Assembly: GCA_002713495.1 (NCBI GenBank)
Contig: PATA01000008.1
Coordinates: 1-15,196 of the forward strand
Length of the DNA: 15,196 nt
From: Flavobacteriaceae bacterium
GTDB taxonomy: Bacteria > Bacteroidota > Bacteroidia > Flavobacteriales > Flavobacteriaceae
Reading direction: 5' to 3'
Below the pieces are notes generated by a model that saw nothing but the letters and a program-made list of their open reading frames with translations, had not been told where the DNA came from and did no database searches. Position 1 is the first letter of the stretch, and each line of letters starts with the position of its first letter. The position numbers and the translations under genes are program-made. Of the stretch, positions 1-7,156 are shown piece by piece.

Positions 1-1
1 T

Positions 2-160
2 GAGAGGATTGTTGAATTTCATGATAGCAAAGAAGAGAAACTACTGGTAAAAGTTGTTAGTAAGTGGTGCTATTTAAACGATTCTAAAACCAGACAGGTA
101 TCGCATATTCCAGAATTTATTAATAAAATATTTGATCCAATCGATTCAAAAGTTAAATAA
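2..160 (+). CDS. Acyl-CoA thioesterase, hotdog fold (C-terminal fragment)
   Basis: The reading frame is open from the left edge and ends at a TAA, giving the last 52 residues of a protein whose start lies outside the window. The fragment has a beta strand rich in Val and Lys ([13 protein letters not shown]) followed by a short tail with a HIPEFI motif. This resembles the C-terminal end of YbgC/FadM-type hotdog thioesterases of Bacteroidota, where a strand ending in a 'SKW' motif is followed by a phrase about 'R..IP.EI'. Such enzymes hydrolyse acyl-CoA or acyl-ACP thioesters in the cytoplasm. The catalytic region is not visible, so the family call is tentative. Its last 15 bases overlap the 3' end of glyA on the opposite strand. 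Confidence 0.5.
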   Translation, partial: ERIVEFHDSKEEKLLVKVVSKWCYLNDSKTRQVSHIPEFINKIFDPIDSKVK

Positions 161-1417
161 CTTCCTTTCTTTCATAATTTCTTTTACCTCATCAGCCACT
201 TTACTAATAACTGACATATTTTTATGATTATTTAGAACTTTGTCAATCATTTTGACGATTAAATTCATTTCATTTTTCATGAAACCACGAGTAGTTATTG
301 CAGGAGTCCCTATTCTAATTCCTGATGTTACGAAAGGTGATTTATCATCAAAAGGAACCATATTTTTATTCACTGTAATTTCTGCTCTCACCAGTGCCTC
401 TTCTGCTTCTTTTCCGGAAATATTCTTATTTCTTAGATCAATTAACATTAAATGATTGTCAGTTCCATTAGAAATAATCTTATATCCTAATTTATTAAAT
501 AAACTAGCCATCATTTGAGAATTTTCTACAACTCTTTTTTGATAATCTATAAATAAAGGAGAAAGTGCCTCCCTGAAAGCTATAGCTTTTGCAGCGATAA
601 CATGCATTAAGGGTCCTCCTTGATTTCCGGGAAATACTGCCATATTTAATAAATTTGACATCTTTTTTAAAGAACCATTTTTTAATTTTTGCCCAAAAGG
701 ATTATCAAAATCTTTACCCATGAGTATAAGACCACCTCTTGGACCCCTTAACGTTTTATGCGTTGTAGTTGTAATAACATGACAATGAGGAACTGGATTA
801 TTTAATAGCCCAGCAGCAATCATTCCTGAGGGATGAGAAATATCGGCAAGTAAAAATGATCCCATTTTATCAGCTATACTTCTAAATCTTTTAAAGTCAA
901 TATCTCTAGAATAGGCTGATGCCCCAGCAATTATCATTTTTGGTTTAACTTTTTTTGCTATTGATTCAATTTCATCATAATCTAATACTCCAGTCTTTCT
1001 ATCAACACCATAAAAATTTGCATTATATAATTTTCCCGAAAAGTTTACGGGTGATCCATGAGTTAGATGCCCGCCATGGGACAAATCGAAACCTAAAATT
1101 TTATCTCCAGGAGACAAAAAAGCATGAAAAACAGCTGTATTTGCTTGTGAACCAGAATGAGGTTGAACATTTGCATATTCACATCCAAAAAGTTTTTTTG
1201 CTCTATTTATTGCAATTTCCTCTATTTTGTCAACTACTTCACAGCCACCATAGTATCTTTTCGTAGGGTATCCTTCAGCATATTTATTAGTAAGAACAGA
1301 GCCAGTAACATTCATAACATCAGGACTGGTAAAATTTTCAGATGCTATGAGTTCAATACCATTCGTTTGTCTAATATTTTCTTTTAAAACTAGATCTAAT
1401 ATTTCTTTATCTACCAT
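146..1417 (-). CDS. glyA: Serine hydroxymethyltransferase
   Basis: A PLP-dependent cytoplasmic enzyme that converts serine and tetrahydrofolate to glycine and 5,10-methylene-tetrahydrofolate, feeding one-carbon units to purine, thymidylate and methionine synthesis. At 423 residues it is normal length for bacterial GlyA. Visible landmarks are IELIASENF (21-29), NKYAEGYP with the following RYYGG (44-58), the S-G-S PLP-phosphate region HSGSQAN (87-93), D-I-S-H with the PLP-pyridine Asp at D191, and [14 protein letters not shown] with Schiff-base Lys K221. The ADISHP phrase in place of the proteobacterial 'DMAH' is typical of Bacteroidota. The ATG start gives the expected N-terminus. The gene stands alone, is divergent from smpB, and has an exact TAnnTTTG element about 18 bases upstream. 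Its 3' end overlaps the neighbouring thioesterase by 15 bases. Confidence 0.97.
   Translation of the reverse strand: MVDKEILDLVLKENIRQTNGIELIASENFTSPDVMNVTGSVLTNKYAEGYPTKRYYGGCEVVDKIEEIAINRAKKLFGCEYANVQPHSGSQANTAVFHAFLSPGDKILGFDLSHGGHLTHGSPVNFSGKLYNANFYGVDRKTGVLDYDEIESIAKKVKPKMIIAGASAYSRDIDFKRFRSIADKMGSFLLADISHPSGMIAAGLLNNPVPHCHVITTTTHKTLRGPRGGLILMGKDFDNPFGQKLKNGSLKKMSNLLNMAVFPGNQGGPLMHVIAAKAIAFREALSPLFIDYQKRVVENSQMMASLFNKLGYKIISNGTDNHLMLIDLRNKNISGKEAEEALVRAEITVNKNMVPFDDKSPFVTSGIRIGTPAITTRGFMKNEMNLIVKMIDKVLNNHKNMSVISKVADEVKEIMKERKLFNF
150..163. repeat. Short inverted repeat at thioesterase/glyA convergent junction
   Basis: AAGTTAAATAACTT is an inverted repeat with 6-base arms (150-155 and 158-163). 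It covers the TAA stop of the thioesterase fragment and lies just inside the 3' end of glyA. It holds only one G/C pair per hairpin, so a terminator role would be weak. It is listed because similar palindromes sit at the other three convergent junctions. Confidence 0.3.
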
Positions 1418-1435
1418 TATTTTGTTATTTCAATG

Positions 1436-1443
1436 CAAATTTA
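1436..1443 (-). promoter_or_regulatory. Bacteroidota -7 element, glyA promoter
   Basis: On the minus strand this reads TAAATTTG, an exact match to the Bacteroidota consensus TAnnTTTG. It is followed by a C, which is common at that site. It would place the transcript start roughly 12-15 bases before the glyA ATG. No clear -33 TTG lies at the expected spacing, so the call rests on the -7 box and its position. Confidence 0.45.
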
Positions 1444-1491
1444 AATATTATTATACTTTGATTATAAACTATCTAAAAAATAAACTCCAAG

Positions 1492-1504
1492 TTGTTCACA
1501 ACAA
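1492..1504. repeat. Inverted repeat in glyA-smpB intergenic region
   Basis: TTGTTCACAACAA has 5-base arms around CAC and sits in the 123-base gap between the divergent genes glyA and smpB. It lies about 50 bases upstream of the putative glyA -7 box and about 35 bases upstream of smpB. It could be an operator for a dimeric regulator, but it is a single short copy and may be chance. The rest of the gap is A+T-rich and holds no gene. Confidence 0.25.
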
Positions 1505-1540
1505 ATAAACATTTATCAAAATATTATATGCTAACTTTAC

Positions 1541-2005
1541 ATGATGTTCAAACATATTAACATACAAAATAAAAAAGCAAAATTCGAATATAATTTACTC
1601 GATAAATATGTTGCTGGAATTGTATTAACCGGGACGGAGATAAAATCAATTAGAAGCAGTAAAGCGTCCTTATCAAATAGTTTTTGTGAGTTTAATGATA
1701 AAAATGAACTATTTGTGGTCAATATGTTGATTGAAGAATATGAAAATGAATCAAATTATAATCATAAACCTAAACAAAGCAGAAAATTATTATTAAATAA
1801 AAATGAATTAAATAAATTATTTAAAGAAGTTAAAAATTCTGGATTAACAATCATTCCAATAAGGCTCTTTATTAATGAAAAAGGCCTAGCTAAAATTCAA
1901 ATCTCATTAGCAAAAGGAAAAAAATTATTCGACAAAAGAGAGATAATTAAAGAAAGGGATACTAAAAGAAATATTGATAGAATAAAAAAATCATTCAATA
2001 AATGA
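1541..2005 (+). CDS. smpB: SsrA-binding protein SmpB
   Basis: SmpB binds tmRNA and mimics part of tRNA in the decoding centre, allowing stalled ribosomes to be rescued by trans-translation. The 154-residue length fits the family. Visible hallmarks are [20 protein letters not shown] (10-29), the core GTEIKSIR (31-38), FCEF...ELFVVN (49-61), [12 protein letters not shown] (74-85), a GL.II..R.F strand (101-110), and the basic tail [11 protein letters not shown] with following IKERD (124-140) that enters the mRNA channel. Two consecutive ATGs (1541 and 1544) could serve as start; homologues do not decide between them. No Shine-Dalgarno is present. The last bases overlap the next gene in an ATGA, implying translational coupling. 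Confidence 0.97.
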   Translation: MMFKHINIQNKKAKFEYNLLDKYVAGIVLTGTEIKSIRSSKASLSNSFCEFNDKNELFVVNMLIEEYENESNYNHKPKQSRKLLLNKNELNKLFKEVKNSGLTIIPIRLFINEKGLAKIQISLAKGKKLFDKREIIKERDTKRNIDRIKKSFNK

Positions 2006-2607
2006 TCAATAGATATATAAATGATTTTATCTCAAAACTTAAATTAAATGCTATACCAAGTCATAAGATAAATGCTCTTGAGAATATAGCAGCCAATTTA
2101 AGAATAAATAACAATTTAAATATTAAATCAAAGCTGAATTTTATTTGTACACATAATTCGAGAAGAAGTCAGCTTTGTCAAGTCTGGAGTAATACAATGA
2201 GTCAATATTACGGATTTACAAATATATTATCATATTCCGGAGGCACAGAAATAACTGAAGTAAATAAAAATATAATTAATACTTTAATTGAGACTGGTTT
2301 TTCAATAAAAAAAAATAAAAATTTAAGTAATCCTATATATTTTGTAAATAATGGTTCGAAAAAAAATATTAAATTATTTTCTAAATTATATACTGATAAT
2401 TCTAATCCTTCAGTAAAATACATAGCAGTCCTTAATTGTCTGGGTGCGGATAGAAGTTGCCCACATATTGAGGGTGCTTCAAAAAGAATATCTTTACCAT
2501 TTAATGATCCCGGAGAATATGATAAAACTAAGATCAAATACGAAAAATATAGAAAGGTAAACATTGAAATAGCTTCCTCAATGAAATATTTATATTTAAA
2601 TATTTAA
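2002..2607 (+). CDS. Thioredoxin-type arsenate reductase/LMW protein tyrosine phosphatase family protein
   Basis: A 201-residue cytoplasmic protein with a phosphatase P-loop, CTHNSRRS, giving C49-x5-R55-S56 as in low-molecular-weight tyrosine phosphatases and Staphylococcus-type ArsC. A Cys pair, C146-x6-C153 ([10 protein letters not shown]), matches the spacing of the two resolving cysteines of thioredoxin-coupled ArsC, and a general-acid Asp is visible at D169 in FNDPG. All parts of the ArsC redox relay are therefore present, although an extra N-terminal segment of about 40 residues precedes the P-loop. Bacteroidota homologues are usually named protein-tyrosine-phosphatase or ArsC-like. No arsR, arsenite efflux or arsenite methyltransferase gene lies nearby. 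The gene starts within the smpB stop (ATGA overlap), so it is co-translated with smpB. Substrate, arsenate or phosphoprotein, is not decided by sequence. Confidence 0.8.
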   Translation: MINRYINDFISKLKLNAIPSHKINALENIAANLRINNNLNIKSKLNFICTHNSRRSQLCQVWSNTMSQYYGFTNILSYSGGTEITEVNKNIINTLIETGFSIKKNKNLSNPIYFVNNGSKKNIKLFSKLYTDNSNPSVKYIAVLNCLGADRSCPHIEGASKRISLPFNDPGEYDKTKIKYEKYRKVNIEIASSMKYLYLNI

Positions 2608-2608
2608 A
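2595..2608. repeat. AT palindrome at arsC-like/pcm convergent junction
   Basis: TTTAAATATTTAAA is a perfect 14-base palindrome covering the stop codons of both convergent genes. It contains only A and T, so any hairpin would be weak. It may simply reflect opposed TAA stops in A+T-rich DNA. Confidence 0.25.
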
Positions 2609-3245
2609 CTTTATCTTTTAGCAAAGGAACAAATCTGAAACTTCCGAAAGTTTCTTTGTTAAATTCATTTTTTGAAACTCTAATATATCTCGTCATTATT
2701 TGTTCATTTTTACCAATTGGAATAACAAGTCTTCCACCAATCTTTAACTGAGATAATAGATCCGTTGGTAGTTCGGGTGTTCCTGCTGTAACAATAATTG
2801 CATCATATGGTGAATTATTTTTTAATCCTTTGGTCCCGTCTCCAAAAATTATTTTTTTCGGTTTCCATTTTAATTTTTTAAATAATAGTTCAGCTCTTTT
2901 AAATAGTAACCTTTGACGTTCAATTGTGAAAACCTTGCAGCCCAGTTCTATAAGTACACATGTTTGATAACCAGAACCTGTTCCAATCTCTAAAACCTTG
3001 TCCCCTGATTTAACTTTTAATAACTGAGATTGATAAGCAACAGTATATGGCTGAGAAATTGTTTGACCTTCACCTATTGGAAATGCTTTATCCTCATATG
3101 CATGTGAAGTTAAACCTGACTCCATAAACCATTGTCGTGGAACATTATCTAATGCATTTAAAACATCAATATCTATTATACCTTTATTCTTTAAAAGACT
3201 AACAAGTTGTTTCCTTAAACCTTTATTTATATTATTGTCATTCAT
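2604..3245 (-). CDS. pcm: Protein-L-isoaspartate O-methyltransferase
   Basis: PCMT uses S-adenosylmethionine to methylate isoaspartyl residues in aged proteins, starting their repair. The 213-residue protein shows VPRQWF (35-40), the substrate loop GEGQTISQPYTVA (58-70), and the SAM-binding motif VLEIGTGSGYQT (84-95). These are followed by an acidic ribose-binding strand ending FTIER, the DG motif in IIFGDGTKGL, and the post-II strand YDAIIVTAGTPELP. The GGRLVIPIG strand near the C-terminus is also typical. The ATG at 3245 gives MNDNN; an ATG four bases upstream is out of frame and stops at once. Pcm shares its stop region with the convergent ArsC-like gene. A TAnnTTTG element lies only 7 bases upstream of the start, implying an almost leaderless mRNA. 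Confidence 0.95.
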   Translation of the reverse strand: MNDNNINKGLRKQLVSLLKNKGIIDIDVLNALDNVPRQWFMESGLTSHAYEDKAFPIGEGQTISQPYTVAYQSQLLKVKSGDKVLEIGTGSGYQTCVLIELGCKVFTIERQRLLFKRAELLFKKLKWKPKKIIFGDGTKGLKNNSPYDAIIVTAGTPELPTDLLSQLKIGGRLVIPIGKNEQIMTRYIRVSKNEFNKETFGSFRFVPLLKDKV

Positions 3246-3252
3246 TCATTAG

Positions 3253-3260
3253 CAAAAGTA
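3253..3260 (-). promoter_or_regulatory. Bacteroidota -7 element, pcm promoter
   Basis: The minus strand reads TACTTTTG followed by C, an exact TAnnTTTG match. It ends 7 bases before the pcm ATG, so the leader would be only a few bases long. No convincing -33 TTG is visible. Confidence 0.45.
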
Positions 3261-3314
3261 ATTAACAGTAAGTTAAAAATTGAATAAGTATCGTATTTTT
3301 AAAAAAAAAATATA

Positions 3315-4280
3315 ATGTTAAATATTGGAGTTTTTGGAGCGGGTCATCTTGGAAAAATTCATCTGAAGCTTTTGGAAAAGTCAAACTATTTTAATTTAAT
3401 AGGTTTTTACGACTCAAATAGAAAAAATGCTAAAGAAATTGAAAAAAAATTAAATTATAAATTATTTAAATCTCCCGAGGACTTAATAAAAAAATGCAAC
3501 GTGATTGATATAGTAACGCCTACCGAATTTCACCATGAAATTGCAATTATGGCAATTAAGAATAAATGTCATCTTTTTATTGAAAAACCTATATCAAAAA
3601 CGACCGAGGAAGCAGAGGATATTATCAAATATGCAAATTTAAATAATGTTTTAGGACAAGTTGGTCATGTTGAACGATTTAACCCTGCATTAATTGCCGC
3701 AAAATCATACATTTACAACCCTATGTTCATAGAATCTCATAGACTTTCTGAGTTCAATCCAAGAGGAACAGATGTTCCCGTTGTTTTAGATTTAATGATT
3801 CATGACATTGATATTATATTAAGTGTTGTAAAATCTCCTGTAAAATCGGTTAACGCATCAGGTGTAAAAGTAATAAGCAGTTCACCAGACATTGCAAATG
3901 CGAGAATTGAATTCATGAACGGTTGTGTTGCAAACCTTACTGCTAGTAGAATATCTCTAAAGAATATGCGAAAAACTAGGTTTTTTCAAAGAGATGCATA
4001 TATTTCAGTTGACTTTTTGTCAAAATCAACCGAAGTTGTAAAAATACAAGATCTCTCAAATAAACTTAATACAATGGGTATAATACTTGAAAATGCTGAA
4101 GGAAAAAAAAGAAAAGTATATTTTGAAAAACCAAATGTATCAGAATCAAATGCAATTCTTGATGAATTGGAGTCTTTTGCAAAATCAATTAATGCTAACG
4201 AAAAACCAATTGTTGATTTAAATGATGGATATTTAGCTTTAAAAATAGCTCAAAAAATTATTGATTGCTATCAAAAATGA
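3315..4280 (+). CDS. Gfo/Idh/MocA family NAD(P)-dependent oxidoreductase
   Basis: A 321-residue cytoplasmic dehydrogenase of the glucose-fructose oxidoreductase/inositol dehydrogenase family. The N-terminal Rossmann fold has GAGHLG (8-13) for the dinucleotide, a VTPT..HHEIAI segment (67-78), and the hallmark EKPIS (90-94) whose Lys is catalytic. The second domain has VVLDLMIHDIDI (156-167), supplying the Asp and His of the active site. The substrate cannot be read from sequence, though sugars, inositols and biliverdin-like compounds are known for the family. The gene starts a + strand run, with yggS only 7 bases downstream. The leader is A-rich (ten As at 3301-3310) and has no Shine-Dalgarno, which is normal for Bacteroidota. 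Confidence 0.9.
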   Translation: MLNIGVFGAGHLGKIHLKLLEKSNYFNLIGFYDSNRKNAKEIEKKLNYKLFKSPEDLIKKCNVIDIVTPTEFHHEIAIMAIKNKCHLFIEKPISKTTEEAEDIIKYANLNNVLGQVGHVERFNPALIAAKSYIYNPMFIESHRLSEFNPRGTDVPVVLDLMIHDIDIILSVVKSPVKSVNASGVKVISSSPDIANARIEFMNGCVANLTASRISLKNMRKTRFFQRDAYISVDFLSKSTEVVKIQDLSNKLNTMGIILENAEGKKRKVYFEKPNVSESNAILDELESFAKSINANEKPIVDLNDGYLALKIAQKIIDCYQK

Positions 4281-4287
4281 TTGAATT

Positions 4288-4938
4288 ATGAGTATAGAAT
4301 ATAATTTAAATAACCTAAAATCTAAAGTTTCTAAATCGGTAACAATAGTTGCAGTTTCAAAAACCAAAGCAAATAATTTAATTATGAAAGCCTATGAGAC
4401 TGGTCATAGAGTGTTTGGAGAAAACAAAATTCAAGAAATGATTTCAAAATATGAGTCATTACCTAAAGATATTAAATGGCACATGATTGGTCATTTACAA
4501 AGAAATAAAGTTAAATATATTGCCCCTTTTATTTCTTTAATTCATGGTGTTGATAGTATAAAATTATTAAACGAAATAAATAAACATGCCATTAAACATA
4601 ATAGAGTAATTGAATGTTTAATACAAGTAAATATTTCAAACGAGGCTACAAAATATGGAGTATCTATAAATGAAATAGATGAATTATACAATCATTCACT
4701 AACTCTACAAAATGTTTTAATAAAAGGTTTTATGGCAATGGCATCCTTCACAAATGATGAGTCCAAAATAAATATCGAATTTAAATCTATCAAAGTCCAG
4801 TTTGACAGATATACTAAAATTAACTCAAATTTTAATGTTTTATCTATTGGGATGAGTGGAGATTATAAAATTGCTTTAAAAAATGGATCTACAATGGTTC
4901 GAATAGGAAGTAAAATTTTTGGTGAAAGAATGGTATAA
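4288..4938 (+). CDS. yggS: YggS family PLP-binding protein (PLPBP)
   Basis: YggS/PLPBP proteins carry PLP on a single-domain alanine-racemase-like TIM barrel and help keep vitamin B6 and amino-acid pools balanced; they have no firmly assigned catalytic activity. The 216-residue protein has VAVSKTK with the PLP Lys at K25, FGENKIQEM (43-51), the WHMIGHLQRNKVK phrase (64-76), and the C-terminal LSIGMSGDY...GSTMVRIGSKIFGER block (about 185-214) that holds the PLP phosphate. It is slightly shorter than many homologues but has every signature. It sits between the oxidoreductase (7-base gap) and the exonuclease fusion (stop TAA immediately followed by ATG), so the three are almost surely one transcript. 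Confidence 0.95.
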   Translation: MSIEYNLNNLKSKVSKSVTIVAVSKTKANNLIMKAYETGHRVFGENKIQEMISKYESLPKDIKWHMIGHLQRNKVKYIAPFISLIHGVDSIKLLNEINKHAIKHNRVIECLIQVNISNEATKYGVSINEIDELYNHSLTLQNVLIKGFMAMASFTNDESKINIEFKSIKVQFDRYTKINSNFNVLSIGMSGDYKIALKNGSTMVRIGSKIFGERMV

Positions 4939-6297
4939 ATGTTTGCTATAATTGATATTGAAACAACTGGTGGAAAATTTAACGAAGAGGCAATAACGGA
5001 AATTGCGATTTTTCGCTACGAGAATTATGAAATAAAAGACCAATTAATTTCTTTAATTAAACCAGATAGAAAAATTCAACCATACGTATCAAAATTAACA
5101 GGCATAAAAGAAAATATGCTTTTAAGTTCACCAAAGTTCTATGAAATTGCAAAACAAATAATCGAAATTACCTCTAATTGTACTATAGTTGCTCATAATG
5201 CTGAGTTTGATTATAGAATGCTTAAACTTGAATTTAAAAGACTTGGTTATAGTTACAGAAGAAAATTTTTATGTACAGTAAAATTATCTCAAAAGCTTAT
5301 TCCAGATCTAGATTCATATAAACTCGACAAACTTGTAAAAAAATTAGGTATCCCAATATCAAATAGACACAGGGCGTTTGGAGATGCAACTGCAACTCTG
5401 AAACTTTTTGAACTACTCCTCCAAAAGGATAAAAAAAAATTAATAATTAATGAATTAATAGATCAGTCAAATAATAAAATTATTAAATCAAAGTTTTTAA
5501 AGATTATTGATCAATGCTCAACAGAGACAGGAGTTTACTACATCCATGATAAAAAATCAATCATATATATTGGCAAGAGTAATAACTTACAAAAAAGAAT
5601 AAGAAATCACTTAACATCTGATGATTCAAAATCAAATAAAATAAAAAAAAATATAGAAAAAGTTACATTTGAAATCACTGGTAGTGAAATAATTGCTTTA
5701 TTAAAAGAGGACCAAGAAATTAAAGAAAATCAACCTAAATTTAATTATAAAAATAAATATAGATTTTTCCCAATAGGTATAAGATTAATCTCTAACAAAG
5801 ATGGTTACTTAATACTAAAAGTTGAACAAATACTGACCTCAAAGAAATACTTCCATTTTTTTAAAACAAAATATGAGGCAATAAATAAATTAAGATTTTG
5901 GATTGAAAAATATAAATTATGTGAAAACTTGTCCCCACTTTCAAATGGAAAAAAATTCTGTTCGAAATTTCATTTAAATTTATGTAGTGGAGCATGTTTT
6001 AAAGATGAAAATAAAATAGAATATAATAAAAAAGTCAATTCCTTAATTAATGATATGAAACTAAAACATGAGACTTTTCTAATGATTGATAAAGGAAGAA
6101 ATATTAATGAAAAATCTTTTGTTTTGGTAGAAAATGATGAAATTAAAGGTTATGGTTATTATGAATTAAACCATCAAATAAATAACATTAAAAACATCAA
6201 AAATAGAATAGTAGAAATTGATCATAATAATGATAGTTATTCAATTTTAAATAATTATATCAGACAAAATAAACACAAGTACATAATAGAATTATAA
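4939..6297 (+). CDS. DEDDh 3'-5' exonuclease fused to UvrC/Cho-like GIY-YIG nuclease
   Basis: A two-nuclease fusion of 452 residues. Residues 1-165 are a DnaQ/PolIII-epsilon-type exonuclease with D6-x-E8 (IDIETTGG), D91 in HNAEFDYRM, and H144/D149 in HRAFGDATAT, the full DEDDh set. Residues about 195-275 are a GIY-YIG domain: GVYYI (198-202), IIYIGKS (208-214), R220, and E257 in ALLKED followed by P.FNY. Further on, cysteines C328, C341, C349 and C353 (C-x12-C-x7-C-x3-C) echo the Fe-S cluster region of UvrC. Related fusions are known in Bacteroidota and Actinobacteria and are annotated as exonuclease domain-containing proteins or linked to UvrC/Cho-type repair. Uncharacterised here; a DNA repair or processing role is inferred. 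The start abuts the yggS stop with no gap. Confidence 0.88.
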   Translation: MFAIIDIETTGGKFNEEAITEIAIFRYENYEIKDQLISLIKPDRKIQPYVSKLTGIKENMLLSSPKFYEIAKQIIEITSNCTIVAHNAEFDYRMLKLEFKRLGYSYRRKFLCTVKLSQKLIPDLDSYKLDKLVKKLGIPISNRHRAFGDATATLKLFELLLQKDKKKLIINELIDQSNNKIIKSKFLKIIDQCSTETGVYYIHDKKSIIYIGKSNNLQKRIRNHLTSDDSKSNKIKKNIEKVTFEITGSEIIALLKEDQEIKENQPKFNYKNKYRFFPIGIRLISNKDGYLILKVEQILTSKKYFHFFKTKYEAINKLRFWIEKYKLCENLSPLSNGKKFCSKFHLNLCSGACFKDENKIEYNKKVNSLINDMKLKHETFLMIDKGRNINEKSFVLVENDEIKGYGYYELNHQINNIKNIKNRIVEIDHNNDSYSILNNYIRQNKHKYIIEL

Positions 6298-6328
6298 ATT
6301 CTAATCTATTTATATATTTTGTAAATTT

Positions 6329-7156
6329 ATGATTATGTCAGTAAAAAAAAGCTATTGGCGGCATAGACTCCATGAAATAATTTATGAAGCAGACACCAAA
6401 ACCGGTAAAGCTTTTGACATAATTCTGCTTTTTTTGATTATTGTTAGCGTTATTCTTGTTGCACTTGAAAGCGTTGAATCATTCAGAGTTAATTACAATG
6501 ATTTTTTAAATATTTCTGAATGGATAATCACTATAGTCTTCACAATTGAATATGTTCTAAGGCTTATATGCGTAAAAAAACCAATTAAATTTGTGGTTAG
6601 TTTATACGGCATCATAGATTTATTATCAATTATTCCTAAATACATTTCCTTACTTTTTTTTGGAACTCAGTATCTTGGTGCACTAAGAGCACTCCGTCTA
6701 TTAAGAGTCTTTAGAATTATGAAAATGACAAGGTATATTGGTGAATCTAACACTTTAATGAAAGCGCTCATTGCAAGTAGGGTAAAAGTTGGTGTTTTTA
6801 TTTTTAGTGTTTTGGTAATTTGCATAATTTTTGGAACACTTATGTATATGATAGAACCTGACGAAAGCGGATTTACTAGCATCCCAGAGGGTATTTATTG
6901 GAGTATAGTTACTCTTACCACAGTTGGTTACGGAGATATAGCTCCTATTACTCCTTTTGGTCAGTTTATTGCTGCAGTGATTATGATTATGGGATATGGA
7001 ATTATAGCTGTTCCCACCGGAATAGTAACTGCCGAGCTTTCTGAAAAGTCTAAAATATCTAGTAATACTCAAGCTTGCCCACACTGCATGAAAAGTGACC
7101 ACCAAGATAATGCCATTTATTGCCATCACTGTGGCGAATTATTAAATGATGAATAA
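6329..7156 (+). CDS. Voltage-gated potassium channel with C-terminal zinc ribbon
   Basis: An inner-membrane Kv-type channel subunit of 275 residues, expected to form tetramers. Hydrophobic segments fit S1 (about 28-47), S2 (62-82), S3 (89-111), S4 (117-136), S5 (153-173), pore loop and S6 (212-235). S4 has positive charges at every third residue: R120, R123, R126, R129, K132, R135. The selectivity filter TTVGYGD (197-203) is canonical for K+. After S6 a short cytoplasmic tail carries CPHC...CHHC (C250, C253, C265, C268), a zinc-ribbon-like CxxC-x11-CxxC. The start could be M1 or M3, since the sequence begins MIM. It lies 31 bases after the exonuclease gene and overlaps miaA by up to 11 bases, so it is part of the same run. 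No cyclic-nucleotide or RCK domain is present. Confidence 0.93.
   Translation: MIMSVKKSYWRHRLHEIIYEADTKTGKAFDIILLFLIIVSVILVALESVESFRVNYNDFLNISEWIITIVFTIEYVLRLICVKKPIKFVVSLYGIIDLLSIIPKYISLLFFGTQYLGALRALRLLRVFRIMKMTRYIGESNTLMKALIASRVKVGVFIFSVLVICIIFGTLMYMIEPDESGFTSIPEGIYWSIVTLTTVGYGDIAPITPFGQFIAAVIMIMGYGIIAVPTGIVTAELSEKSKISSNTQACPHCMKSDHQDNAIYCHHCGELLNDE

Noticed and set aside
955..1387. Overlapping plus-strand open frames within glyA
   Set aside because: They lie opposite a full-length, motif-complete glyA; low-complexity translations rich in His, Phe and Ile are typical of shadows.
1418..1540. A small RNA or riboswitch upstream of glyA
   Set aside because: No structured, G/C-containing helices beyond one 5-base repeat are visible, and the predicted glyA leader is too short for a glycine or folate-type riboswitch.
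2208..2564. 118-codon open frame on the minus strand inside the ArsC-like gene
   Set aside because: It is fully covered by a well-supported gene on the plus strand and shows no family features.
3294..3301. TATTTTTA as a promoter for the Gfo/Idh oxidoreductase
   Set aside because: It lacks the final G of TAnnTTTG and lies in a T-run/A-run stretch where such near-matches are expected by chance.
4939..6297. Exonuclease fusion as the replicative proofreading subunit (dnaQ)
   Set aside because: The GIY-YIG domain and UvrC-like cysteines point to repair-type fusion proteins rather than the polymerase III epsilon subunit.
6313..6321. TATATTTTG ahead of the channel gene as a -7 element
   Set aside because: The spacer between TA and TTTG is one base too long, and the gap to the upstream gene is only 31 bases, so read-through from the upstream genes is simpler.
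6755..7129. 124-codon open frame on the minus strand inside the K+ channel gene
   Set aside because: It is antisense to a clear channel gene, has no recognisable motif, and its composition looks like a reverse-strand shadow.
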